Shown here piece by piece: positions 1 through 8,571 of a DNA stretch of 42,249 bases. The stretch's first letter is position 1. Every line of letters begins with the position of its first letter. A program made the translations under genes and the position numbers. The notes beneath the pieces are model-generated. The model was not told where the DNA came from, made no database searches, and worked only from the letters and a program-made list of their open reading frames with translations. Source of the stretch: Candidatus Omnitrophota bacterium (lineage in GTDB: Bacteria > Omnitrophota > Gorgyraeia > Gygaellales > Profunditerraquicolaceae); contig JAQUMX010000011.1 in NCBI GenBank assembly GCA_028717885.1, forward strand, positions 1 to 42,249, in the 5' to 3' direction.

Positions 1-25
1 CTCGCTCATGTCGGCTGCGTCGCTC

Positions 26-98
26 TGTCCGCATCCGGCCGTTGATAAATCCGTTTTTTTAATTAAGGAGCGGATGCGGACATCCGTGCCCGCTCCTT
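26..98. repeat. Two mutually exclusive inverted repeats (26-37/71-82 and 65-73/90-98)
   Basis: TGTCCGCATCCG (26-37) is the reverse complement of CGGATGCGGACA (71-82). AAGGAGCGG (65-73) is the reverse complement of CCGCTCCTT (90-98). The two share bases 71-73, so the stems compete. Confidence 0.6.
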
Positions 99-162
99 GC
101 CTTTATGCCCCGCAAAAACACAGCCAAAGACAGCCGCTAACGATAAACTTAAGTTATCGAAC

Positions 163-408
163 AAATGAATCTGTCCGATTTATCGAGCGAATGGAGCTTT
201 TAGGCAAAGCACGCTCGAGCTTTTTTGGGAATGCCGTGGTCAACACGCAAGAGTTGACAAACACGGCACGGCGATGCTGTTCGAGCGCCGAGCTAGAGCG
301 GCGAGGCGCGAGTTCAGCAGCCGCCAAAAATGCGAGAGACCTTTGCCGGCCCGAGCGAATGCGAGGGCAAAAGCGAACCTGAGCGAGAGAAAACGGACAG
401 ATTCATTT
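163..408. repeat. Long inverted-repeat element with 15-bp perfect terminal inverted repeats (AAATGAATCTGTCCG / CGGACAGATTCATTT) and nested internal hairpins
   Basis: Read directly: 163-177 AAATGAATCTGTCCG is the reverse complement of 394-408. Internal inverted repeats include GCCGTG-GTCAAC...GTTGAC-aaa-CACGGC and CGAGCG...CGCTCG. No convincing protein is encoded. Confidence 0.7.
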
Positions 409-426
409 AGATAAGCTACATTAATT

Positions 427-1665
427 ATGAATAACGACAGAATAAAAAATATTATTGCCAAGATGCCGGATGCGCCGGGAGTGTACCTGATGAAGGATGC
501 CCAGGCCAAGGTAATTTATGTCGGCAAAGCAAAGTCGCTTAAAAAAAGATTGCTAAGTTACCTGGGGCGCGACCTTGCCAATAAAACCGTGGCATTAATG
601 TCGCACGTAGAGGATATTGAGGCGAGGCTCACGCAAACCGAAGGCTTGGCTTTGATTATGGAAGCTAGCCTGATCCATAAATTTAAGCCTAAATACAACG
701 TCATGCTGCGCGACGACAAAAGCTTCCCTTGGATAAAAATCACCAATGAAGATTTCCCCGGGATCTGTATCACGCGTAAGCACGAGCCGGATGGCAGCCG
801 TTATTACGGCCCCTATACGAGCGCGAAATTGCTGCGCGAGGCATTAAAAATTATCCGTAAATATTTTCCTTACCGCTCATGCAGGGAATTGCCCAGCGAA
901 GCATGCATTTATTATCGTATTGGTTTATCTCCCGGGCCATGCATCGGTAAAATCAGCAAAAAAGATTACGCCGGCACAATAGAAAACATTTGTTTGCTTT
1001 TAGAGGGTAGAACCGATGCTTTAATCAAGAACCTGACGCAAAAAATGCTTATCGAAGCAAAGGAGCATCATTTCGAAGAAGCGGCAAAATTACGCGATCA
1101 AATAGGCGTCTTGGGCGCAATCGTCCCGCATTCTCCCGGGCCTTTAAGCCAGATAGAATTGGAAGATTTGCAAATGGTGTTATCATTAGAAAAAGCCCCT
1201 TGGCGCATCGAAGCTTTTGATATCTCCAATATTTCCGGCCAGGAGGCAACCGGTTCAATGGTTAGTTTCTACAAAGGCAATCCCGATAAAAATAATTACC
1301 GGCGCTTCCGGATTAAAACCGTTAAAGGGATCGATGATTATCAGATGCTGGCAGAAGTAGTTTCCCGGCGTTACAACAGGCTACTAAAAGAAAACCTTGC
1401 CCTGCCGGATTTGATTCTGATTGACGGAGGAAAAGGGCATTTATTAACCGCGCAGAGAGAATTGCAAAAATTAGGCCTAAATTTACCATTGGTCAGTATT
1501 GCTAAAGAGCAGGAAAATATTTATCTTAAAAATCGGCAACAACCTTTGCGGCTTAACTTTCAGTCTCCGGCTTTAAACTTAATCCGGAGGGTGAGGGATG
1601 AAGCGCACAGGTTTGCAGTATCATACCATCATATTTTACACAGGAAGAAGGTAATCGGGCGATGA
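427..1665 (+). CDS. uvrC: Excinuclease ABC subunit C (UvrC), short form lacking the usual C-terminal tandem HhH
   Basis: GIY-YIG N-terminus (MPDAPGVYLMKDAQAKVIYVGKAKSLKKR), UVR-like helix (EAKEHHFEEAAKLRDQI), RNase H-like domain (LILIDGGKGHL, RDEAHRFAVSYHH). Ends at 412 aa just after the RDEAHRF motif. Confidence 0.93.
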   Translation: MNNDRIKNIIAKMPDAPGVYLMKDAQAKVIYVGKAKSLKKRLLSYLGRDLANKTVALMSHVEDIEARLTQTEGLALIMEASLIHKFKPKYNVMLRDDKSFPWIKITNEDFPGICITRKHEPDGSRYYGPYTSAKLLREALKIIRKYFPYRSCRELPSEACIYYRIGLSPGPCIGKISKKDYAGTIENICLLLEGRTDALIKNLTQKMLIEAKEHHFEEAAKLRDQIGVLGAIVPHSPGPLSQIELEDLQMVLSLEKAPWRIEAFDISNISGQEATGSMVSFYKGNPDKNNYRRFRIKTVKGIDDYQMLAEVVSRRYNRLLKENLALPDLILIDGGKGHLLTAQRELQKLGLNLPLVSIAKEQENIYLKNRQQPLRLNFQSPALNLIRRVRDEAHRFAVSYHHILHRKKVIGR

Positions 1666-1931
1666 CAGCTTTCGAAAAAAAGGTTTATAAAGCCTTGTTG
1701 ACTATTCCTCTCGGAGAAGTGCGCACATATAAGTGGCTGGCGGAAAAAGCCGGCCGTCCGCGCGCTTACCGGGCAGTAGGGCAAATCCTGAAAAAAAATC
1801 CCTGGCCTTTGATTGTTCCTTGCCATCGGGTGATCGAATCCAGCGGCAAATTAGGCGGCTACGCTTGGGGTAAGAAACGTAAAGAGAAATTGCTAGATTT
1901 GGAAAGACAGATCAAAAAAATAATGGTATAA
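1662..1931 (+). CDS. Methylated-DNA--[protein]-cysteine S-methyltransferase / ATL-family protein (DNA-binding domain only, PCHR motif present)
   Basis: 89 aa with IPLGEVRTYKWLAEKAGRPRAYRAVGQILKKNPWPLIVPCHRVI; the PCHR active-site motif is intact. Overlaps the uvrC stop by 4 nt (ATGA). Confidence 0.9.
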   Translation: MTAFEKKVYKALLTIPLGEVRTYKWLAEKAGRPRAYRAVGQILKKNPWPLIVPCHRVIESSGKLGGYAWGKKRKEKLLDLERQIKKIMV

Positions 1932-1951
1932 TACGCTTTTGGAGGTATTTT

Positions 1952-3025
1952 ATGACTATAAAAGAACTGATCAAGCAGATGGTGGAGAAGGATGCTTCGG
2001 ATTTATTCTACCGTGCCGGAGGCCTGCCGCACTTAAAGATCGACGGGAAAGTCCTGCCTGCTTCAGATACCATCGTCAGCGTAGAAGACGTGGTTAAAGG
2101 CTCGCAGGAATTAATGAGCGAAAAGCAAAAGGAAACTTTAAGGCATAACCTTGACGTTGACTTTGCCCTTTATCTGAATGAATTTAACCGCAGGGTGCGT
2201 GTCAGTATCTTTATACAGCGTAATTCCCCTTCGATTGTTATCAGGAATATCCGCAGCCAAACCTCGACTTTTGAAGACTTGAATTTGCCGTCGGAGGTAT
2301 TAAAGAAATTATCCCTGGAATCGCGCGGGTTAGTACTTTTAACCGGTAGCATGGGCAGCGGTAAGTCTACAACCATTGCCAGCATGATTCAATATGTCAA
2401 TGAAAATTGCCAGAAGCACGTCCTGACAGTGGAAGAACCTATTGAATATACCTTCCGCGATAAAAAATGCGTAATTAACCAACGAGAATTAGGGTTAGAT
2501 GTGGCTTCTTATGCCTCGGCGCTACGGGCGTTTACCTTGCAGAGCCCGGATGTCATCTTTATCGGTAATATCCGCGATTTGGAAACCATGTCCGCAGCAC
2601 TTACTGCCGCAGAAACCGGCGTATTAGTCTTAAGCACGCTGCATACAATCAATGCCAGTCAAAGCGTAGAAAGAATGATTAATTTTTTCCCGCCGCACCA
2701 GCATCAGCAGATCCGCAGCCAGTTGTCTTCTTTGTTAAAGGGCGTTATTTCTTTGCGCCTCTTGCCGCTTAAAGGCCAATCCGGGCGTATCCCGGCATAC
2801 GAAACTTTATTGCTTACGCCGACGATTAGCCGCCTGATTAGGGAGGGTAAGGATTGGGAAATCCCGCAATTTATCGAGGATGGCTCGGTTTTCGGGATGC
2901 AGTCTTTTAATCAATGCTTGTTAGGGCTCTTTAAAGAAGGCAAAATCAGCGAAGAAGATGCGCTGGATTTTTCAGATAATAAAGAAGAACTTACCCTGGC
3001 CCTAAAAGGAATACGTAAAGTATAA
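1952..3025 (+). CDS. PilT/PilU-like type IV pilus retraction ATPase (atypical Walker B)
   Basis: Walker A GSMGSGKST, His box STLHT, PilT-like C-terminus (GMQSFNQCLLGLFKEGKISEEDAL); the usual GEMRD is GNIRD here. Confidence 0.88.
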   Translation: MTIKELIKQMVEKDASDLFYRAGGLPHLKIDGKVLPASDTIVSVEDVVKGSQELMSEKQKETLRHNLDVDFALYLNEFNRRVRVSIFIQRNSPSIVIRNIRSQTSTFEDLNLPSEVLKKLSLESRGLVLLTGSMGSGKSTTIASMIQYVNENCQKHVLTVEEPIEYTFRDKKCVINQRELGLDVASYASALRAFTLQSPDVIFIGNIRDLETMSAALTAAETGVLVLSTLHTINASQSVERMINFFPPHQHQQIRSQLSSLLKGVISLRLLPLKGQSGRIPAYETLLLTPTISRLIREGKDWEIPQFIEDGSVFGMQSFNQCLLGLFKEGKISEEDALDFSDNKEELTLALKGIRKV

Positions 3026-3030
3026 GCTGT

Positions 3031-3084
3031 CACCCGAACCTATCGGATGGTTCGGTGTGCATCTCTATGCTAGGAGGTCATATG
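3031..3084 (+). promoter_or_regulatory. Two-hairpin 5'-UTR element, copy A (upstream of prfB)
   Basis: CACCCGAACC-TATCGGAT-GGTTCGGTG stem-loop with one bulged C, then GCAT-CTCT-ATGC hairpin, then TAGGAGGTCATATG. Covaries with copy B at 13560. Confidence 0.65.
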
Positions 3085-4189
3085 TTAGAAGCAATCAAAG
3101 CAAAATTGGATACTCTTTCCTTAACCTCGGAAAACCTAAGAGGTTATCTTTGAGGTAGAAAAAAAGCAAAAACTGATCTTAAGCCTGACACAGGAAATGT
3201 CCAATCCAGGCTTCTGGGATAATAGCGAGAAATCCTCTTCCATAGTTAAACAATTAAAAGCCCTTAAAACTGCGGTTGAGCCTTGGGTTGCCTGCGCAGA
3301 AAAGCTCAAAGAATTAAAAGAATTAGCGGAAATCGTTAAGGATGAGGATTTGGATCTGATCAAGAATTTAAGCACAGATACGGACGGCCTGGAAAAACAG
3401 GTAGAGAAACTGGAGTTTCAGGCTTTATTAGGCGGAGAATTCGATCCCAATAGCGCGATTCTTAGTATAAATGCCGGAGCGGGCGGCACAGAATCTTGTG
3501 ATTGGGTGGGGATGTTGTTACGCATGTATACCCGCTATGCCGAGAAAAAAGGTTACAGCGTAAAGACTATCGACCTTTTACCCGGAGAAGAAGCAGGGGT
3601 AAAAAATGTCACCCTTTTAGTTGAAGGGGCTTTTGCTTATGGATATTTAAAGGCAGAGCGCGGGGTGCACAGGTTAGTGCGTATTTCTCCTTTTGATGCG
3701 AATAAGCGCAGGCATACCTCTTTTGCTTCGGTAGACGTAATCCCGGAAGTTGAAGAAGGTATAGATATTAAATTAGAAGAAAGCGATTTACGGGTCGATG
3801 TTTACCGCTCCAAAGGCGCCGGCGGGCAAAGCGTGAATACAACGGATTCCGCGGTGCGGATTACGCATTTGCCGACGGGTTTGGTTGCGCAATGCCAGAA
3901 CGAACGCTCGCAGTTTCAGAATAAACAGACTGCTTTAAAGATTTTGAAAGCGCGCATCTATGAATTAGAAAGAGAAAAAAAGGAACAGGAATTAGCGCAG
4001 CATGCGACTCAAAAGAAGAAAATCGAGTGGGGCAGCCAAATCCGCTCTTATGTAATGCAGCCTTATACGCTGGTAAAAGACCATCGCACGGATTTTGAGA
4101 CCGGGGATGTCAATAAAATCATGGACGGCGGTTTGGACGAATTTATCGAAGCGTTCCTGAAGTGGCAAAGAAGCGAAAATAAAGGATAA
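3082..4189 (+). CDS. prfB: Peptide chain release factor 2 with +1 programmed ribosomal frameshift at 3148-3152 (CTT TGA G)
   Basis: Frame 0 MLEAIKAKLDTLSLTSENLRGYL-TGA (stop at 3151-3153), then +1 frame EVEKKQKLILSLTQEMSNPGFWDN... continuous to 4189. GGQ motif (SKGAGGQSVNTTDSAVRITHLPTG) present. Site AAGAGGTTATCTTTGAG resembles the RF2 autoregulatory site. Confidence 0.95.
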
Positions 4190-4196
4190 AAAACAA

Positions 4197-7148
4197 ATGT
4201 TAGGTTTAATTAGAGAAACAATCCTAAAACAGAAGCAAGCGGCAATCAAAAAGCGTTTTCCGTCAGTGCAGCTTAACCTGCATATCGATATGCCCAGCCC
4301 CTCGATGAATAAAATGGCGGAGCTGGCAGGGGTGGTAAATGCGGTAAATCTTTGGGAACCGAAACTTGCCGCGCTTTCTGACGGCGAGTTAAAGGCCTTA
4401 AGCGCGGAATTTAAAACGCATATCCAGAAAAAATCCCAGGAGATTGTCAGCCACCTGGAAGAATTGGAAGATGCATTATTTGCTGCAGCTATCCCCGAAG
4501 AAAAACAGCGCATCAAAGAAAAGATCAGGAATACGCGCAATAAAATTTATGAAGAAATCCTCCCCAAGGCGTTCGCTACGGTAAGGGAAGCTTCCAAGCG
4601 GACAATTGGCTTGCGGCATTTTGATTCCCAGATTGCCGGCGGTATTATCCTGCATGAAGGAAAAATCGCGGAGATGGCTACCGGCGAAGGAAAAACTTTG
4701 GTAGCGACCTTACCCGCTTATCTAAATGCGCTTTTAGGTAAGGGGGTGCATGTGGTTACCGTAAATGATTACCTGGCGCGGCGCGACCGGGAATGGATGG
4801 GGCCGGTTTATGAATTTTTAGGGTTAACTGTGGGAGTAATTCAGCATGAGTTATCCGACGAGCAAAGGCAGGTAGCTTACGGCTGCGACATTACTTACGG
4901 CACGAATAACGAATTCGGTTTCGATTACCTGCGCGATAATATGAAATACCGCGCGCAAGATATGGTGCAACGGCCGTTTTATTTTGCTATCGTTGACGAA
5001 GTGGACTCGATTTTAGTCGACGAAGCCAGGACCCCTTTGATCATTTCCGGTCCGGCAGAAGAATCTACCGATAAATATTATACTGCCAAAAGAATAGCCG
5101 ACCAATTAAGGGGCAGGAGGATTACCGAGAGAGACGAGATCGACGCAAAATATAAAGGCATAGATTTATCAAAAGGCTATGATTATTTGGCAGATGAAAA
5201 AGGCAATACCGTTTCCATGAGCGAGGAAGGGGAGGCGAAGGCTGCCAAGGTTTGGGGGGTGGAGAGCCTGCATGATATCGAGACTATCGAATACCGGCAC
5301 CATACGATCGCAGCGCTGCGCGCCAAGGAATTTTTCCAGAAAGATATCGAATATGTAGTTAAAGACGGAGAAGTAATTATCGTTGATGAATTTACCGGCA
5401 GGATGATGCCGGGAAGGCGCTGGTCAGACGGCCTGCACCAGGCAGTTGAAGCAAAAGAGGGCTTAAAAATTGAACGGGAAAATCAGACTCTTGCCACGAT
5501 TACCTTTCAGAATTACTTCCGGATGTATGAAAAATTAGCCGGGATGACCGGAACTGCTTTTACCGAGGCAGTGGAGTTCGAAACTATTTATCAGTTGGAT
5601 GTGGTAGTAATTCCCACTAACCGAAAACTCGTACGCCAGAATTTTGCGGATTGCGTTTACAAGACTGAAAAAGAAAAGTTCGATGCGGTAATCAATGAAA
5701 TTGCCGAATTGTATAATGCCGGTCGCCCAGTCCTCGTGGGTACCATTTCGATAGAAAAATCAGAACATATCGCTGCGCTTTTAAAAATGCGCGGCATTCC
5801 GCACCAGGTCTTGAATGCCAAGTATCATGAATTAGAAGCGCAGATCGTTGCCCAGGCTGGGCGCTACAAGGCAGTGACGATTGCTACGAACATGGCTGGC
5901 CGCGGAACCGATATTTTATTGGGCGGCAACCCGGAATTTATGGCCAAGAGCTTGATCCGCCAGAGATTAGATCCGGCAGACCCCAATTTTAAAGAAGAAT
6001 ACCTGAAATTGTTGAGCAGCTTCAGGCAGCAAGCGCAGGAAGAACATAATAAGGTCGTAGCAGTAGGGGGTTTGCATGTTTTAGGCACGGAAAGGCACGA
6101 AGCCAGGCGCATTGATAATCAGTTACGCGGACGCTGCGGCAGGCAGGGCGACCCCGGTTCTTCGAGATTTTACGTGTCCCTGGGGGATGAATTAATGCGG
6201 CTGTTTGGCTCGGAAAAATTAATCGGGATGATGGATCGTTTGGGCCTGGAAGAAGGCCAGGTGATCGAACATCCCTGGATTACCAAATCTATCGAAATTG
6301 CCCAACACCGCGTAGAACAACATAATTTTGAAATCCGGAAGCAGCTTTTGGAATATGATAATGTGATGAATAAGCAAAGGGAGGTTATTTATACCCAGCG
6401 CCGCCAGATTTTGGAAGGCGCTTCGATGAAAGAAGAGATCCTGGCAGTTACTGAAAAAATTATCGCGGATATCTGCGCACTTTATATCAATGAAAACCTG
6501 ACTCCTCAAGAATGGGATATCAGCGGTTTGACCAGCAATATTAATTTAAAGTTTGGGCTAGAGTTAGATGCAGCCCTGGTACAAAATTCCAATACGGAAA
6601 TCAAAGAGTTATTGTTAAGCAAAATTACGCAAGCTTACGCAGAAAAAGAACAGTCTATTGGCAGCGATCTCTTACGCCATCTGGAGCGTATGGTATTTTT
6701 ACAGATCATTGATGCTAAATGGAAAGATCATCTTTATGCGATGGACAGCCTGCGCGAAGGCATTGGTTTACGCGCCTATGGCCAGCGTGATCCTTTAGTA
6801 GAATACAAGCGCGAAGCATTCGCGATGTTTAGCGAGATGATGGCCGGCATTGAAGAAGAGGCGGTAGAGATGATCTTTAAGTTGAAACCTGCCCCGCCAA
6901 AAGAATTCCGCGGCGTATTTAGTTCGGTCTCCCAGGAATTGGTGCATCCGGAAGCAGAGAAATTCGAAATTCCTGCCCAGGAGGAACCGGGACCAGAAGC
7001 AAATTTACCACCTCAGCCGGCTGTAAAGCCGGGCTTTGGCGCTCAACAGAAGCCGGTGCAACAAAGGACCGTAGATGCAAAAGTCGGCCGGAATGACCCT
7101 TGTCCTTGCGGTTCGGGAAAGAAATACAAAAAATGCTGCGGAAAATAA
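4197..7148 (+). CDS. secA: Preprotein translocase ATPase SecA with C-terminal zinc-binding SEC-C motif
   Basis: MATGEGKTLVATLPAYLNAL, VDEVDSILVDEARTPLIISGP, TNMAGRGTDI, C-terminal NDPCPCGSGKKYKKCCGK. Confidence 0.97.
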   Translation: MLGLIRETILKQKQAAIKKRFPSVQLNLHIDMPSPSMNKMAELAGVVNAVNLWEPKLAALSDGELKALSAEFKTHIQKKSQEIVSHLEELEDALFAAAIPEEKQRIKEKIRNTRNKIYEEILPKAFATVREASKRTIGLRHFDSQIAGGIILHEGKIAEMATGEGKTLVATLPAYLNALLGKGVHVVTVNDYLARRDREWMGPVYEFLGLTVGVIQHELSDEQRQVAYGCDITYGTNNEFGFDYLRDNMKYRAQDMVQRPFYFAIVDEVDSILVDEARTPLIISGPAEESTDKYYTAKRIADQLRGRRITERDEIDAKYKGIDLSKGYDYLADEKGNTVSMSEEGEAKAAKVWGVESLHDIETIEYRHHTIAALRAKEFFQKDIEYVVKDGEVIIVDEFTGRMMPGRRWSDGLHQAVEAKEGLKIERENQTLATITFQNYFRMYEKLAGMTGTAFTEAVEFETIYQLDVVVIPTNRKLVRQNFADCVYKTEKEKFDAVINEIAELYNAGRPVLVGTISIEKSEHIAALLKMRGIPHQVLNAKYHELEAQIVAQAGRYKAVTIATNMAGRGTDILLGGNPEFMAKSLIRQRLDPADPNFKEEYLKLLSSFRQQAQEEHNKVVAVGGLHVLGTERHEARRIDNQLRGRCGRQGDPGSSRFYVSLGDELMRLFGSEKLIGMMDRLGLEEGQVIEHPWITKSIEIAQHRVEQHNFEIRKQLLEYDNVMNKQREVIYTQRRQILEGASMKEEILAVTEKIIADICALYINENLTPQEWDISGLTSNINLKFGLELDAALVQNSNTEIKELLLSKITQAYAEKEQSIGSDLLRHLERMVFLQIIDAKWKDHLYAMDSLREGIGLRAYGQRDPLVEYKREAFAMFSEMMAGIEEEAVEMIFKLKPAPPKEFRGVFSSVSQELVHPEAEKFEIPAQEEPGPEANLPPQPAVKPGFGAQQKPVQQRTVDAKVGRNDPCPCGSGKKYKKCCGK

Positions 7149-8571
7149 GGCTGGCTATATTATCTGCAATCCTGCTGATTCTTTCCTTCCCCAGATTTGA
7201 TTTTGGATTTCTTGCCTGGTTCGCATTTGTGCCATTATTTTTTGCCCTCAAAGATTTATCCAGGCCGAAAGCATTTTTCTTAAGTTATTTAACCGGCATA
7301 GTTTTTTGGTTTGGCAATATTTACTGGCTGGCGCATGTTACTCTAATCGGCCTGGTTGTTTAGTTCTATATTTAGCTTTGTATTTTGGAATTTTTGGTTT
7401 ATTTTTTTCTACGCAAAACGCAAGACGCTCAACGCCCAACCTATTTTTTATTCCTGCCATCTGGGTTATCCTTGAATACGTGCGCAGCTATCTCTTTACC
7501 GGCTTTCCCTGGTCATTGCTCGGCTACACACAGTATCATTATTTACCGATCATTCAGATCGCAGATGTTACCGGCGCCTGGGGAGTTTCTTTTTTGGTGA
7601 TGATGGGTAATGTATTTGCGTACAACGGAAAAAAATTTGTGTTTAAGCAAGCATTAATATTTTTTACGGTTTTAACAATTGTTTTATTTTACGGTTTTTA
7701 TAACCTCCGTACTCCGCACTCCGTACACGGTAAAGCTATGAAGATTTCTGTGATCCAGGGTAATATCCCGCAGGAACTAAAATGGGCACAAGGCCAGGAA
7801 TCAAAAATCCTCGATAGATACTTAAACCTTTCTTTGCAGGCTGCAAAAGAGCATCCGAATTTAATTATCTGGCCGGAGGCAGCCTTACCGGTAGTCTTGG
7901 AAAGCGAGCCTAGTTTTATTGCAGCTGTAGAAAAATTTGCGCAAGAGGCTGAATTCCCCGTATTGCTGGGAGCCGTTACTTTACGGGATGAGCTTTATTA
8001 TAATAGCGCGGTGTTGATTTCCGGAGCCGGCTCCCTAGTCAGCCGTTACGACAAATTGCACCTGGTACCCTTTGGCGAGTATATCCCTTTAAAGCAAGTG
8101 TTCGGATTTTTGCAGACTGTGGTACCGATCGGAGAAATAGAGCGCGGCAAGAATTACACGATCTTCAAAGAAAAAGCGGATTTCGGGGTTTTGATTTGTT
8201 TTGAAGATTTATTCCCTGAATTATCCAGAGGGTTTATTAAACGGGGAGCAAATTTTCTGGTAAATATCACCAATGACGCCTGGTATAAAGAGACTTCTGC
8301 TGCCTATCAGCATTTTCAGGCGAACGTTTTCCGGGCGGTAGAAAATAAAGTTTATTTAGTGCGCAGTGCCAATACCGGGATTTCCGGATTCATTGCGCCC
8401 ACCGGAAAAATTATTTCTCTGGTAAAGAACGCACAAGGAAAAAATATCTTTGTGCCAGGGTATGCAACACAAGATATTTCCCCTTCATCAGGAAAAATTA
8501 CTTTCTACTCCCGTTATGGCGACATATTTATCATTTTAAGCTTAATCTTATGTTTAATATCATTCTTTTAG
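7133..8571 (+). pseudogene. lnt: Apolipoprotein N-acyltransferase, reading frame interrupted by an apparent 1-nt deletion at 7359-7361 (sequencing error or true frameshift)
   Basis: N-terminal part (MLRKIRLAILSAILLILSFPRFDFGFLAWFAFVPLFFAL...WLAHVTLIGLVV*) stops at 7361-7363. The -1 frame continues VLYLALYFGIFGLFFS...IIWPEAALP...YDKLHLVPFGEY...VLICFEDLFPE (carbon-nitrogen hydrolase triad). Confidence 0.88.

Noticed and set aside
8-382. 124-aa plus-strand ORF and antisense 240..509 ORF
   Set aside because: Both fall across the inverted-repeat element and uvrC start, have no recognisable domain, low-complexity composition and no SD; treated as spurious.
3059-3080. H-type pseudoknot between the CUCU loop and the SD (GGAG) in the leader element
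   Set aside because: Complementarity exists (with one G-U), but loop lengths of 0-1 nt around a 4-bp stem make a classical pseudoknot doubtful; retained only as a hypothesis.
3992-4540. 182-aa minus-strand ORF
   Set aside because: Antisense to prfB and secA, Ser/Phe-rich translation typical of antisense reading; no family features.
7345-7370. Programmed frameshift in lnt
   Set aside because: No slippery heptamer or obvious stimulatory structure; a single-base indel is simpler.
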